A stretch of 64,000 nucleotides of DNA, from the NCBI GenBank assembly GCA_033851545.1, contig JAWWOO010000072.1:1-64000 (forward strand), read 5' to 3'. The notes under the pieces were generated by a model, which did not search any database, was not told the DNA's origin, and saw only the letters and a program-made list of their open reading frames with translations. This document shows positions 36,160-45,118 of the stretch, one piece after another; the stretch's first letter is position 1, and every line of letters begins with the position of its first letter. The stretch is from JAWWOL01 sp033851545. GTDB lineage: Bacteria; Actinomycetota; Actinomycetes; JAWWOL01. A program made the position numbers and the translations under genes.

Positions 36160-36861
36160 ATGCGCAGCGTTTCCCGTACCCGCTCATTCGCCGTAGTCGG
36201 CGCCGGCTTCGGTGTTGCCCTCATCGTCAGCGCCTGCGGTAGTTCCAGCAGCAAGGGGGCCGCCGCCGACCCGCCGGCTGCGAGCGCCGCATCCTCCGCG
36301 ACCGCCGTTGCGCCGAGCATGGTGCCCACCGTCGGGCCTGCCGTCAGCGCGGCGCCGGCGACCTCGATGACCATGTCCATGCCGCCGACTACCTCGGCCC
36401 CCCGCACTTCTCCGCCCACCTCTGCCGCCAAGTCGAAGTCCGTGCCGCCCAAACCCGCGACCACCTCGGTCAAACCGGCGATGACATCGGCCGGCCCAAG
36501 ACCCGCGATCACCTCAGCAAGGCCGACCACCAGGTCCGCCACCCCCAAGCCGACCACCCATGCGCCGTCGCCGACCACGCCGGCGGTCTCGGCGGTCACG
36601 GCTACCGAGAGGGAGTTCTCGATCTCACTGAGCCGGACCTCCTTTGCAGCAGGCACCTACGTCTTCGCGGTGCAGAACCGCGGGACCACGACGCACGCGC
36701 TGGGCATCAACGGGCCTGGTGTCAGCTCCACCACCGACGACATCGCGCCGGGTGGGACCGCGTCGTTGACGGTCAAGCTGGTGAAGGGCTCGTACGACAT
36801 CTACTGTCCGGTCGGCAACCACCAGGCGATGGGCATGGACGTCCACGTCACGGTCTCGTGA
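36160..36861 (+). CDS. Cupredoxin-domain lipoprotein
   Basis: 233-aa predicted lipoprotein: signal peptide with lipobox VSAC, a long Ser/Thr/Pro/Ala-rich linker (about residues 30-145), and a C-terminal plastocyanin-like domain. The type 1 copper ligands can be placed: His in TTTHALGI, then Cys, His and Met in YCPVGNHQAMGM. ATG 36160 has CAGGAG upstream. Likely a surface electron carrier or copper binder. Confidence 0.9.
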   Translation: MRSVSRTRSFAVVGAGFGVALIVSACGSSSSKGAAADPPAASAASSATAVAPSMVPTVGPAVSAAPATSMTMSMPPTTSAPRTSPPTSAAKSKSVPPKPATTSVKPAMTSAGPRPAITSARPTTRSATPKPTTHAPSPTTPAVSAVTATEREFSISLSRTSFAAGTYVFAVQNRGTTTHALGINGPGVSSTTDDIAPGGTASLTVKLVKGSYDIYCPVGNHQAMGMDVHVTVS

Positions 36862-36885
36862 CCGCCTGGCGAGGGCTTGCACCGC

Positions 36886-36891
36886 TACCGT
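36886..36891 (+). promoter_or_regulatory. Putative leaderless promoter of the TyrA-PheA-like gene (-10 TACCGT)
   Basis: TACCGT ends 7 nt before ATG 36899. Confidence 0.5.
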
Positions 36892-36898
36892 GGTGCGC

Positions 36899-39223
36899 AT
36901 GTCGTCGCCGCGCCCTGCCGAGCCTGTGCCCGGCGCGTTCGTACCCCGGCGGCTCGTCGTCATCGGCGCGGCCGCGGGGATGGGGCAGTGGCTGACGCAT
37001 CACGTGTTCAGCCAGGTCGAGTGGGACGACGCATTCTTCATCGACACCGAGGAATCCGCCAGCCTGCTCGCATCGCGGGACTGGCGACTCGGCTGTCCGG
37101 CGACGCTGGGCTACCTCGACCCGGTGGACGGGTCGCTGCGCCGGCTCGGTGACTCGGCTCGGATCAGCGTCGACACCGACGGTCTCGTGGTCTGCCTCGC
37201 GGTGCCGAGAACCGCGCTGCCCCAGGTGGTCCGCAACCTGGTGACCGCCGACGGCGAGGCCGGCCTGGTCGTCGTCGCCCCCAACATGGGCCAGGCACTG
37301 GCAGCCGTCGATGACCATGTGCCCGGTCGGCCCGTGGTGGCGATCCACCCGCTGTTCGACAGCAGCGCGCGGTCCCTCGAGGGGCACACCGTCTACCTCG
37401 CCCGCAGCGGTGATCCCGCGTACGGCTGGCTGGTCGACGCAGTGCAGCGGGCGGGCGGGTTCGTCAAGCTGGGCACGGCCGAGGGTCACGACGCGGCCAT
37501 GTCGTCGGTGCAAGCCGCTGCGCACCAGGCACTTCTGGTCTTCGCCGATGCCGTCACCCGGTCCGGGCTGGACCTGCAGGAGGACCTGTGGGCGGCCCGT
37601 ACCCCGCTGTTCGAGTCGTTGTTCGGCTTGGCCACCCGGGTCCTCGACCAGCGCCAGGAGCCCACGGTCATCGACATCCAGTCAGCCCTCGGCGGGCGCG
37701 AGGTCGCGCAACGGACCCGGGACTCGCTCGACGCGTTCACCGCTGCCCTCGAGGACGGGGGACTGGGCACGTTCATCGAGGAGGTCCGGCAGCGGTTCAG
37801 TGGCACGCTGTTCGAGACCGTACGGGACACCGCGTCGGTGGCCGTCAACGCCGCGCAGTCCAAGCGCACCGAGCTGGCGCACCGGCGCCGGACTGGGGAG
37901 CTGGTCGGCCTGCGCAGCCGGGGCGGGGCGGACGGCCTGCGGGTCGGCCGGATCGTCGAGGTCGGCCCGACCGAGGTCTCCTTCCTCGAGCTGCTGGTCG
38001 GTGAGCGGGGCCGTGCGGTGCTGCTCGAGGGGTCCGGCGCGCCCAATGCCCGCAAGCTCGGCATCAACCGCAGGCCGAGGCAGACCAGCTTCGGGCTCGG
38101 TCACGTCGACGTCGTGATCGGCGAGGAGCTCGAGAAGGAGCTCGACCGCAGCCTTGCCTTCCTCCACCGGGACGTGCGGTTCCTCGTCCCCGAGTCGGTC
38201 GCCGGCAGCGGGGTCCTGTCGGTGGTCGCGCCGACCGGCGGGATCAGGGACTGCGCGGTGGTCTCCGAGGTTGTCCGTACGGGGCAGCGGTCGGTCGTCG
38301 TCCGGCTGTCCGTCCGCGCCGACTACGACGTCGAGGAGATGGTCGAGCTGCTGCGTGAGCGGGTGCAGGCGGCGTACGCGTGGTCGCCCGGCATCTCGCG
38401 GCCGGCAGCTCCGACGACGCTCCAGGTCAACTATCTCGGCCCAGCAGGCACTTTCTCCGAGGACGCAGCCCGTCAGTCGGTGCTCGCCGTCGGCATAGGG
38501 AAGGCCGAGTTCTGTGCCAGGGCCAGCTTCGACGAGGTCCTGGCGGCTGTCGGCCCGACGTCGCTGGCGGTGCTGCCGCTGACCAGCTCGTCGTCGGGTC
38601 TGGTCAGCCGGTCGGTCACCGCACTGCTCGGCTGCGGCAACGAGCTGGTCGCAGGCGGCGTCGCCGACGTCGCCGTGCGGTTCGACGCGTACATCACGGT
38701 CGGGCACCGGCTCGAGGAGCTGCGGGGGCAGCACGTCTACAGCCACCCGCAGGCGCTCGCCCAGTGCGCGGCGTTCATCAAGCGCTGGGGTCTGGTGCCG
38801 GTGCCGACCCCGTCGACCTCCGAGGCGGTCGCCATGCTGAGCAGCGGCACGGTGGGCGGGGTGGCGATCGCCGGCAGTGGTCGGGCGCTGTCCCACCCGG
38901 AGCTCAAGGTGGCCGAGCGCGAGGTCGACGACCTTTCCGGCTCCGTGACCCGGTTCCTCATCGTCGGCGCTGCCGACAGCTTCGGCGAGTTCGTCGGCGG
39001 CTCTGACCCCACGCTCCGCTCGGTGACGATCGGGCGCTCCGGCGGGCTGCCCACGCTCGGCACCGGCAAGGCCTCGTACGAGGAGGTCCTGCTCGACGAC
39101 GCCGGGCAGTTCCTCTGGGTCACCAGCAGTGAGCCGGGGTCGGCCGGGCCGGACTGCCGCTACCTCGGCCGGGTGCCCTGGTCCCCGCGCACCCCGGTGG
39201 TCCGCGTCGGGTCGGACGCGTGA
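36899..39223 (+). CDS. Fusion of prephenate dehydrogenase-like and prephenate dehydratase-like domains
   Basis: 774-aa protein. Residues about 15-290 resemble TyrA: a Rossmann start (VVIGAAAGMGQWL), CLAVPRTALPQVV, and VVAIHPLFD in place of the TyrA HPMFGP motif. Residues about 505-710 resemble PheA dehydratase: NYLGPAGTFSEDAA, YSHPQALAQCAAF and SVTRFLIVG, the last with the catalytic TRF. The usual LPxENS segment reads LPLTSSSSG, so the dehydratase pocket is altered. A central region (about 320-500) is unassigned. No ACT-domain ESRP motif is visible. ATG 36899 is supported by the TACCGT promoter. Whether it has either activity is unknown; a biosynthetic or sensing role is possible. Confidence 0.75.
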   Translation: MSSPRPAEPVPGAFVPRRLVVIGAAAGMGQWLTHHVFSQVEWDDAFFIDTEESASLLASRDWRLGCPATLGYLDPVDGSLRRLGDSARISVDTDGLVVCLAVPRTALPQVVRNLVTADGEAGLVVVAPNMGQALAAVDDHVPGRPVVAIHPLFDSSARSLEGHTVYLARSGDPAYGWLVDAVQRAGGFVKLGTAEGHDAAMSSVQAAAHQALLVFADAVTRSGLDLQEDLWAARTPLFESLFGLATRVLDQRQEPTVIDIQSALGGREVAQRTRDSLDAFTAALEDGGLGTFIEEVRQRFSGTLFETVRDTASVAVNAAQSKRTELAHRRRTGELVGLRSRGGADGLRVGRIVEVGPTEVSFLELLVGERGRAVLLEGSGAPNARKLGINRRPRQTSFGLGHVDVVIGEELEKELDRSLAFLHRDVRFLVPESVAGSGVLSVVAPTGGIRDCAVVSEVVRTGQRSVVVRLSVRADYDVEEMVELLRERVQAAYAWSPGISRPAAPTTLQVNYLGPAGTFSEDAARQSVLAVGIGKAEFCARASFDEVLAAVGPTSLAVLPLTSSSSGLVSRSVTALLGCGNELVAGGVADVAVRFDAYITVGHRLEELRGQHVYSHPQALAQCAAFIKRWGLVPVPTPSTSEAVAMLSSGTVGGVAIAGSGRALSHPELKVAEREVDDLSGSVTRFLIVGAADSFGEFVGGSDPTLRSVTIGRSGGLPTLGTGKASYEEVLLDDAGQFLWVTSSEPGSAGPDCRYLGRVPWSPRTPVVRVGSDA

Positions 39224-39352
39224 CCGCCGATCAGCAGGCTGGTGAGCCGCCGGCCCCTCCTGGGGGGCTTAGGTCTCAGCGCCCGATTTGTCCGCGGTGG
39301 CAGACCCCGACGGGCTGCGCAGCCGCGCGGTCTCACGGCTCGACCACTTCGG

Positions 39353-39358
39353 TAGTCT
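39353..39358 (+). promoter_or_regulatory. Putative leaderless promoter of serS (-10 TAGTCT)
   Basis: TAGTCT ends 7 nt before GTG 39366; this fixes the serS start at the conserved N-terminus. Confidence 0.6.
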
Positions 39359-39365
39359 CGACCGA

Positions 39366-40628
39366 GTGATCGACCTGAAGCTTCTGCGTGAGGACCCTGA
39401 CCTCGTACGGGCCAGCCAGCGGGCCAGGGGTGAGGACGCCGGACTGGTCGACGCCCTGCTCTCGGCCGACGAGCGGCGCCGTGCTGCGGTGAGCGCCGCC
39501 GACAACCTGCGCGCGGAGTCCAACGCGGCCAGCAAGGCGATCCAGTCGGCGGCTGCCCAGGACCGGCCAGCGATGATCGAGCGGGCCCGCGAGCTCAAGG
39601 CTCTAGTGTCCGCTGCGGAGACCGAGCAGGACGAGTCCGAGTCCGAGCTCCGCCGGCTGCACCTCGCGCTGCCCAACGTGGTCGAGGAGGGCGCGCCGGC
39701 CGGAGGCGAGGACGACTACGTCGTGCTCGAGCACGTCGGCGAGCCGCCGGTGTTCGACTTCGAGGTGCGCGACCACCTCGAGCTGGCCGAACGCATCGGC
39801 GCGGTCGACATGGAGCGCGGCGCCAAGGTCTCCGGCGCGCGGTTCTACTACCTCACTGGCGTCGGCGCGCAGCTGGAGTTCGGGCTGTGGCAGCTGGCGA
39901 TGGCGCAGGCGGTCGCTGCCGGGTTCATCCCGATGATCCCGCCGGTGCTGGTCAAGCCGGAGTCGATGGAAGGCACCGGTTTCCTCGGCGCGCACGCGAG
40001 CGAGATCTACCACCTCGAGGAGGACGACCTCTATCTCGTCGGCACCTCGGAGGTGCCGCTGGCCGCCTACCACCGGGACGAGATCCTCGACGCAGCTAGG
40101 CTTCCGCTGCGCTACGCCGGGTTCTCCGCCTGCTTCCGCCGGGAGGCCGGCTCGTACGGCAAGGACACCCGCGGCATCATCCGGGTGCACCAGTTCCACA
40201 AGGTCGAGATGTTCTCGTTCTGCCCGCCGGAGCTCGCGCACGAGGAGCACCTGCGGCTGCTCGCCTGGGAGAAGGACATGCTGACCTCGCTCGGCCTGCC
40301 GTTCCGGGTGATCGACGTGGCGGCGGGTGACCTCGGGACCTCGGCGGCCCGCAAATATGACTGCGAGGCGTGGGTGCCGTCGCAGGGCAGGTACCGCGAG
40401 CTGACCTCGACGTCGAACTGCACCACGTTCCAGGCGCGGCGGCTCAACATCCGGTCGCGGGTCGGCGGTTCGCCGCAGACGCTGGCCACCCTGAACGGCA
40501 CCCTGGTGACGACCCGCTGGCTGGTGGCGCTGCTCGAGAACAACCAGCAGGCCGACGGCTCCGTCCGCGTACCGCTGCCGCTGCGTCCCTATGTCGGCGG
40601 CCGTGAAGTGCTGGAGCCGTTGCGCTGA
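39366..40628 (+). CDS. serS: Seryl-tRNA synthetase
   Basis: 420-aa class II aminoacyl-tRNA synthetase charging tRNA-Ser. It starts with the family N-terminus IDLKLLREDPDLVRASQ, followed by the long antiparallel coiled coil (about residues 20-100), then motif 1 (GFIPMIPPVLVKP), motif 2 (FSACFRREAGSYGKDTRGIIRVHQF split over the dimer face) and motif 3 (LNGTLVTTRWLVALLEN). Full length. The stop TGA overlaps the CTG start of the next gene. Confidence 0.98.
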   Translation: MIDLKLLREDPDLVRASQRARGEDAGLVDALLSADERRRAAVSAADNLRAESNAASKAIQSAAAQDRPAMIERARELKALVSAAETEQDESESELRRLHLALPNVVEEGAPAGGEDDYVVLEHVGEPPVFDFEVRDHLELAERIGAVDMERGAKVSGARFYYLTGVGAQLEFGLWQLAMAQAVAAGFIPMIPPVLVKPESMEGTGFLGAHASEIYHLEEDDLYLVGTSEVPLAAYHRDEILDAARLPLRYAGFSACFRREAGSYGKDTRGIIRVHQFHKVEMFSFCPPELAHEEHLRLLAWEKDMLTSLGLPFRVIDVAAGDLGTSAARKYDCEAWVPSQGRYRELTSTSNCTTFQARRLNIRSRVGGSPQTLATLNGTLVTTRWLVALLENNQQADGSVRVPLPLRPYVGGREVLEPLR

Positions 40629-41413
40629 CTCCGTACAAGATCGTCGCTACCGACCTCGACGGCACGATCGTCCGGTCGGACGGGACGATCAGCGACCGCA
40701 CCCGGGAAGCGCTCGCCTGGGCGCAGGACTGCGGCGCGGTGGTGATCTTCGTGACCGGCCGGCCGCCGCGGTGGATGGCGCCGGTGGCCGAGGCGACCGG
40801 GCACACCGGGCTGGCGGTGTGTGCCAACGGGGCGATCCTCTACGACCTGGGCGAGGAGCGGATCATCCGCGAGTACGCCCTGCAGCCGGCCGACCTCCGC
40901 GCCGTCGCCGGCAAGCTGCTTGAGGCGCTGCCGGAGCTGCGGTTCGCCGTCGAGCGCAGCGGGATCCTGTCCCACGAGCCCGCCTACCTCCCGGCGTGGG
41001 ACGACGACTCGCTGCGGGTCGTGCCCCGTGACGAGCTGTTCGCCGACGCGGCCACCAAGCTGCTCGTACGGTACGCGGGGGCCGATCCGGATGAGCTGCT
41101 CGCCGCCGCGCAGGCTGCGGTCGGTGACCTGGTGTCGATGACCCGGTCGAGCGTGGACGAGCTGCTCGAGATCTCCGCCGCCGGGGTGACCAAGGCCAGC
41201 GGGCTCGAGCGCTTCGCCCGCCAGCACGGCGTCTCCGCGGCCGAGGTCATCGCGTTCGGCGACATGCCCAACGACCTGCCGATGCTCGCGTGGGCCGGAC
41301 ACCCGGTGGCCGTGGCCAACGCGCACCCGGACGTGCTGGCCATCGCCGCCGAGGTCACGGCGTCCAACGACGACGACGGCGTGGCCCGCGTACTCGAGCG
41401 CCTCTTCGGCTGA
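40625..41413 (+). CDS. Cof-type HAD phosphatase, apparent CTG start
   Basis: 262-aa HAD-superfamily hydrolase of the Cof/YbiV group. Motif I TDLDGT (Asp10, Asp12), motif II FVTGRPP, the Lys in VTKASGL and motif IV FGDMPNDLPML are intact. The first ATG/GTG/TTG in frame is GTG 40739, which would remove motif I. The only sensible start is CTG 40625, which overlaps the serS stop as CTGA and lies 8 nt after GGAG (40613-40616). This points to a rare CTG initiation coupled to serS translation. Substrate probably a sugar phosphate or nucleotide. Confidence 0.88.
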   Translation: MTPYKIVATDLDGTIVRSDGTISDRTREALAWAQDCGAVVIFVTGRPPRWMAPVAEATGHTGLAVCANGAILYDLGEERIIREYALQPADLRAVAGKLLEALPELRFAVERSGILSHEPAYLPAWDDDSLRVVPRDELFADAATKLLVRYAGADPDELLAAAQAAVGDLVSMTRSSVDELLEISAAGVTKASGLERFARQHGVSAAEVIAFGDMPNDLPMLAWAGHPVAVANAHPDVLAIAAEVTASNDDDGVARVLERLFG

Positions 41414-41481
41414 CCAAACTCCCGCGCCACCTGGCGGGTGGGGGGGCGGATTTGTCAGTGGGGTCGGGCAGCATCGTGGGC

Positions 41482-42684
41482 ATGGTCACTCTCCTGCTCG
41501 GCCTCGTCCTCGGTCTCGCGCTCGGCGTCCTCACCGGCGGCTATCTCGTACGGGCAACGGGCGCTCGCGACGAGCAGCGCGCCCGGGACGCGTTCGCAGC
41601 CCTGTCCCAGCAGGCACTGAGCCAGGCCGGCGCACAGTTCCTCGACCTGGCCTCGGCAACGCTGGGGCATCACAATGCCGTGTCAGCAGGCGATCTCGAG
41701 CTGCGCAAACAGGCGGTCGATGCTGTGGTCGGGCCACTGCGCGAGCAGCTCGACGCCGTCAACCGCACCCTCGGCCAGCTGGAGGCCAATCGGCAGGGCG
41801 CCTACGCGGGCCTCACCGAGCAGGTCCGAGGCCTGTCCGACGCCCAGCACCGGCTGCGGGTCGAGACCTCCGCGCTGACCACGGCCCTCAAGGCTCCCGC
41901 CGTACGCGGCCGGTGGGGCGAGCTGCAGCTGCGCAGGGTCGTCGAGCTGGCCGGCATGGTCGAGCGGTGCGACTTCGACGAGCAGCCGCACTCGGTCAAC
42001 GAGGACGGCATCCTCCGCCCGGACATGGTGATCCGGATGCCCGGCAACGGATCGATCGTGGTCGACAGCAAGGTGCCGCTCGAGGCGTTCCTCATGGTCG
42101 GCGGGGCGCCCGACGAGGCGACCAGACGGCAGGCGCTGCAGCACCACGCCCGTCAGCTCGGCAAGCACATCGAGACCCTCGCCGCAAAGGCCTACTGGCA
42201 GCGGTTCCAGCCCGCGCCGGAGCTGGTGGTGCTCTTCGTCCCCGGCGACCAGATCCTGTCGGCGGCGCTCGAGAGCGATCCCGACCTGTACGAGCGGGCG
42301 ATCCGCAGCTCGGTCCTGCTGGCCGGCCCGACCTCGCTGATCGGGCTGCTGCGCACCATCGCCTACGGCTGGCGCCAGGAGGCGCTGGCCGACGGCGCCC
42401 GTCAGGTGTGCGACCTCGGCCGCGAGCTGCACCAGCGGTTGTCCACGTTGGCTGGCCATGTCGACCAGGTGGGACGTTCGCTGGACAAGGCGGTTGACCA
42501 TTACAACGCGGCCGTGGGCACGCTCGAGACACGGGTGCTGGTCAGTGCCCGCAAGTTCACCGAGCTGTCAGTGACCGAGGCCGATCTCGCGTCACCGCGC
42601 CAGGTCGACAAGGCCGCCCGGCACATCGCGGGCGATCAGCGCGGGGCGGGCACGATCACGGCGGCCGCGGACAGCGCGGCGTGA
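41482..42684 (+). CDS. rmuC: RmuC-family DNA recombination protein
   Basis: 400-aa membrane-anchored protein: an N-terminal hydrophobic segment (VTLLLGLVLGLALGVLTGG), a helical coiled-coil region (about residues 30-135), and the RmuC nuclease-like core with VRGRWGELQLRRVVELAGM, RPDMVIRMPG, IVVDSKVPLEAF and YWQRF...LVVLFVPGDQ. RmuC limits recombination at inverted repeats in E. coli. ATG 41482 lies 7 nt after CAGCAT. It overlaps the convergent GGDEF-EAL gene by 49 bp. Confidence 0.93.
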   Translation: MVTLLLGLVLGLALGVLTGGYLVRATGARDEQRARDAFAALSQQALSQAGAQFLDLASATLGHHNAVSAGDLELRKQAVDAVVGPLREQLDAVNRTLGQLEANRQGAYAGLTEQVRGLSDAQHRLRVETSALTTALKAPAVRGRWGELQLRRVVELAGMVERCDFDEQPHSVNEDGILRPDMVIRMPGNGSIVVDSKVPLEAFLMVGGAPDEATRRQALQHHARQLGKHIETLAAKAYWQRFQPAPELVVLFVPGDQILSAALESDPDLYERAIRSSVLLAGPTSLIGLLRTIAYGWRQEALADGARQVCDLGRELHQRLSTLAGHVDQVGRSLDKAVDHYNAAVGTLETRVLVSARKFTELSVTEADLASPRQVDKAARHIAGDQRGAGTITAAADSAA

Positions 42685-45047
42685 GTCAGCCAGCGCGCAT
42701 TGCGGCCGACCCGGTCGCCGGCCGCCTCGAGCTCCTCGGGCGGCATCGGCCGGGCGAACAGAAAGCCCTGCATCCGAGCACAGCCGATCGAGGACAGCAG
42801 CGCTGCCTGCTCCTCGGTCTCGACGCCCTCGGCCACCGTGTCGAGGCCCAGCCGGCTGGCCAGGCTGATGATGGTCGTGACCAGCTCGCGGTCGATCTCC
42901 TCGTTGACGATCCCGTCCACGAAGGACTTGTCCACCTTGACGGTGTCGACCGGCAGATCGCGTAGATAGGCGAGCGACGAGTAGCCGGTGCCGAAGTCGT
43001 CGATCGCCAGCCGCACGCCGGTCTGCCGCAACGCCTGCATCCGGGCGATGACGGCGCGCGGGTCGGCCATCAGCGTGCTCTCCGTCAGCTCGACCGTCAG
43101 CCGGTGAGCCGGCAGGCCGCTCTCCTGGAGCGCCGTGGCCACCTGGCCGACGACCTCGGCGTGGGCCAGCGTGACCGCCGACATGTTCACGTGCACGCAG
43201 AGCTGCTCACCGGGTGGACGGTGCGAATTCCATTCCTCGACCTGGCCGCAGGCCTGTCGCAGCACGAACAGGTCGATGTCAGGGATCAGCCCGAACTCCT
43301 CCGCGAGGGTCAGGAAGTCCAGTGGCGGCACCATGCCGTGGCCTGGCCGCTGCCAGCGGACGAGGGCCTCGACCCCGCGGACCTGCCCGTCCGGTGCGTC
43401 GACGATCGGCTGGTAGTGCACGACCAGCTCGCGGGCGGCGATGGCGTGGGTGAGTGCCTGTTTCATGTCGTGACGCGAGACCAGCAGGTCCAGCATCGAC
43501 GGCAGGAACACGTCGTACCGGTGCTTTCCGCCTGACTTGGCCACGTACATCGCGATGTCCGCGTCGCGCAGCAGCGTTGCCCCGTCGCGCTTCTCGACCA
43601 CCGGGGTGGTCATCGTGACCCCGACGCTCACCCCGAGCTCCGTGAAGCCATCCTGCACGGCGAACGGCGCGAGGAAGGCGTCGACGACCCGGCGGGCGAC
43701 GACCCGGACGGCGTCGTCGTCGGCGCCGTGCACCAGGATGGCGAACTCGTCGCCGCCGAGACGCGCGACCGTGTCGCCGGCCCGGAGGCTCGCCGTGAGT
43801 CGAGCGGCGGCGTCCCGCAGCACCGAGTCGCCGCCTGCGTGGCCGAACCGGTCGTTCACCAGCTTGAAGTCGTCGAGGTCGACGACCATGACCGCGAGGT
43901 CGGCGTTGGAGCGCCGGCGGGCCACGAGGGCATGCTCGAGCCGGTCGGCGAACAGCGTCCGGTTCGGCAGCCCGGTCAGCTCGTCGTAGAACGCGTGGTG
44001 GTGCAGCTCGGCGGCCAGCTGGTCCGCGCGGCCGACCGAGGCCGTGAGGTCCCGTACGAGCCGGGCGTTGTCCGACATCGCTGTGGTCTGGCGGACCACG
44101 ACCAGGGACGTCACCGCGCAGGCGGCGGTGAACAGGCCCCAGGTCCGTGGGTCGGCGTGGTTCAGCTGGAGGGCCAGGCCGAGCAGGACGAAGGTCGTGA
44201 CGACCGAGAGGTAGGGGAGTCGGCTGTAGATGCGGCGGCTCCGCCTGGCCGGCTTGGTGGGCAGGCCCAGGTGCGTTTGCTGGTAGCCGACCGCGAGGCA
44301 GGACAGCGCGGCGGGGAGGACCCGTGCGACGAGTAGCAGTCGCAGCCAGGGCGTACCGATCGCTGCCGGCAGGCAGGCCTCGATGACGGAGGAGGTGATG
44401 ACGGCGCAGGCGCCCATGAGGGCGGCTCCGCGAACGATCGGCCGCACGTCGCTCGTGATCGGTTGCAGGAAGGCGAGTACGGCCACCATCGCGAGGCCGT
44501 CGAACAGGATCGCGGTCGCGACGCTCAGGGCGCTGACGTGCTCCCCGAGCAGTGGGCCGGCTTCGAAGTACCACAGGGCGCCGAGGCCCGCGATGAGCAA
44601 GGACGCGGCGTCGAGCCAGCGTCGCAGCTGGCGGCGCCGGGTGTCGCCGCTCCAGCGGTAGGTGAGGCAGGCCCAGACAAGGACCACCACCGACAGCGTG
44701 CCGCACAGGTGGTGGCCAAATCCCGGAACCGAACCGTCGGTTCCGTGCCCCGCCAGGCTCTGGATCAGCGGGATGCCGGCACTTCCGGCGGAGGCCGCCG
44801 CTGTAAGCGGCAAGGTGGCCCAGAACCGCCGGCTCGGCTCCGGCAGCCCCGGCTCCCTGCTCAGCCGGATGATCAGGAAGATCAGGAAGGTGTACAGGCC
44901 GGCCTGCAGGCCCCACGACAGGATGACCTGCAGATGTACGGGGCCCAGCTGGCCGAGGCCGAGGACCAGCAGGAGGAGGACGGCAGCGCTACGCCAGGCA
45001 CCCGCTCCGCGAAGCGGTCGCAGCGCTCTTCCGTGATCGCCGTCCAC
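42636..45047 (-). CDS. Membrane GGDEF-EAL protein (c-di-GMP turnover)
   Basis: 803-aa protein. About nine hydrophobic segments (residues 18-330) form an N-terminal membrane sensor; a short helix leads to a GGDEF domain (about 365-525) with an intact active site ARLGGDEFAIL, then an EAL domain (about 540-790) with GVEALVRW, ELTESTLM, DDFGTGYSSLAYL and DTVAEGVETEEQ. Both catalytic motifs are complete, so it may make and degrade c-di-GMP. GTG 45047 is the start. Confidence 0.95.
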   Translation of the reverse strand: MDGDHGRALRPLRGAGAWRSAAVLLLLVLGLGQLGPVHLQVILSWGLQAGLYTFLIFLIIRLSREPGLPEPSRRFWATLPLTAAASAGSAGIPLIQSLAGHGTDGSVPGFGHHLCGTLSVVVLVWACLTYRWSGDTRRRQLRRWLDAASLLIAGLGALWYFEAGPLLGEHVSALSVATAILFDGLAMVAVLAFLQPITSDVRPIVRGAALMGACAVITSSVIEACLPAAIGTPWLRLLLVARVLPAALSCLAVGYQQTHLGLPTKPARRSRRIYSRLPYLSVVTTFVLLGLALQLNHADPRTWGLFTAACAVTSLVVVRQTTAMSDNARLVRDLTASVGRADQLAAELHHHAFYDELTGLPNRTLFADRLEHALVARRRSNADLAVMVVDLDDFKLVNDRFGHAGGDSVLRDAAARLTASLRAGDTVARLGGDEFAILVHGADDDAVRVVARRVVDAFLAPFAVQDGFTELGVSVGVTMTTPVVEKRDGATLLRDADIAMYVAKSGGKHRYDVFLPSMLDLLVSRHDMKQALTHAIAARELVVHYQPIVDAPDGQVRGVEALVRWQRPGHGMVPPLDFLTLAEEFGLIPDIDLFVLRQACGQVEEWNSHRPPGEQLCVHVNMSAVTLAHAEVVGQVATALQESGLPAHRLTVELTESTLMADPRAVIARMQALRQTGVRLAIDDFGTGYSSLAYLRDLPVDTVKVDKSFVDGIVNEEIDRELVTTIISLASRLGLDTVAEGVETEEQAALLSSIGCARMQGFLFARPMPPEELEAAGDRVGRNARWLTHAALSAAAVIVPAPR

Positions 45048-45118
45048 TCGTCACCCGTCTGCCGCCTGTGCGTGCGGGAGATATCGGCGCGCGTGCCGAC
45101 TTTCGTGAGCCCGCCGGC

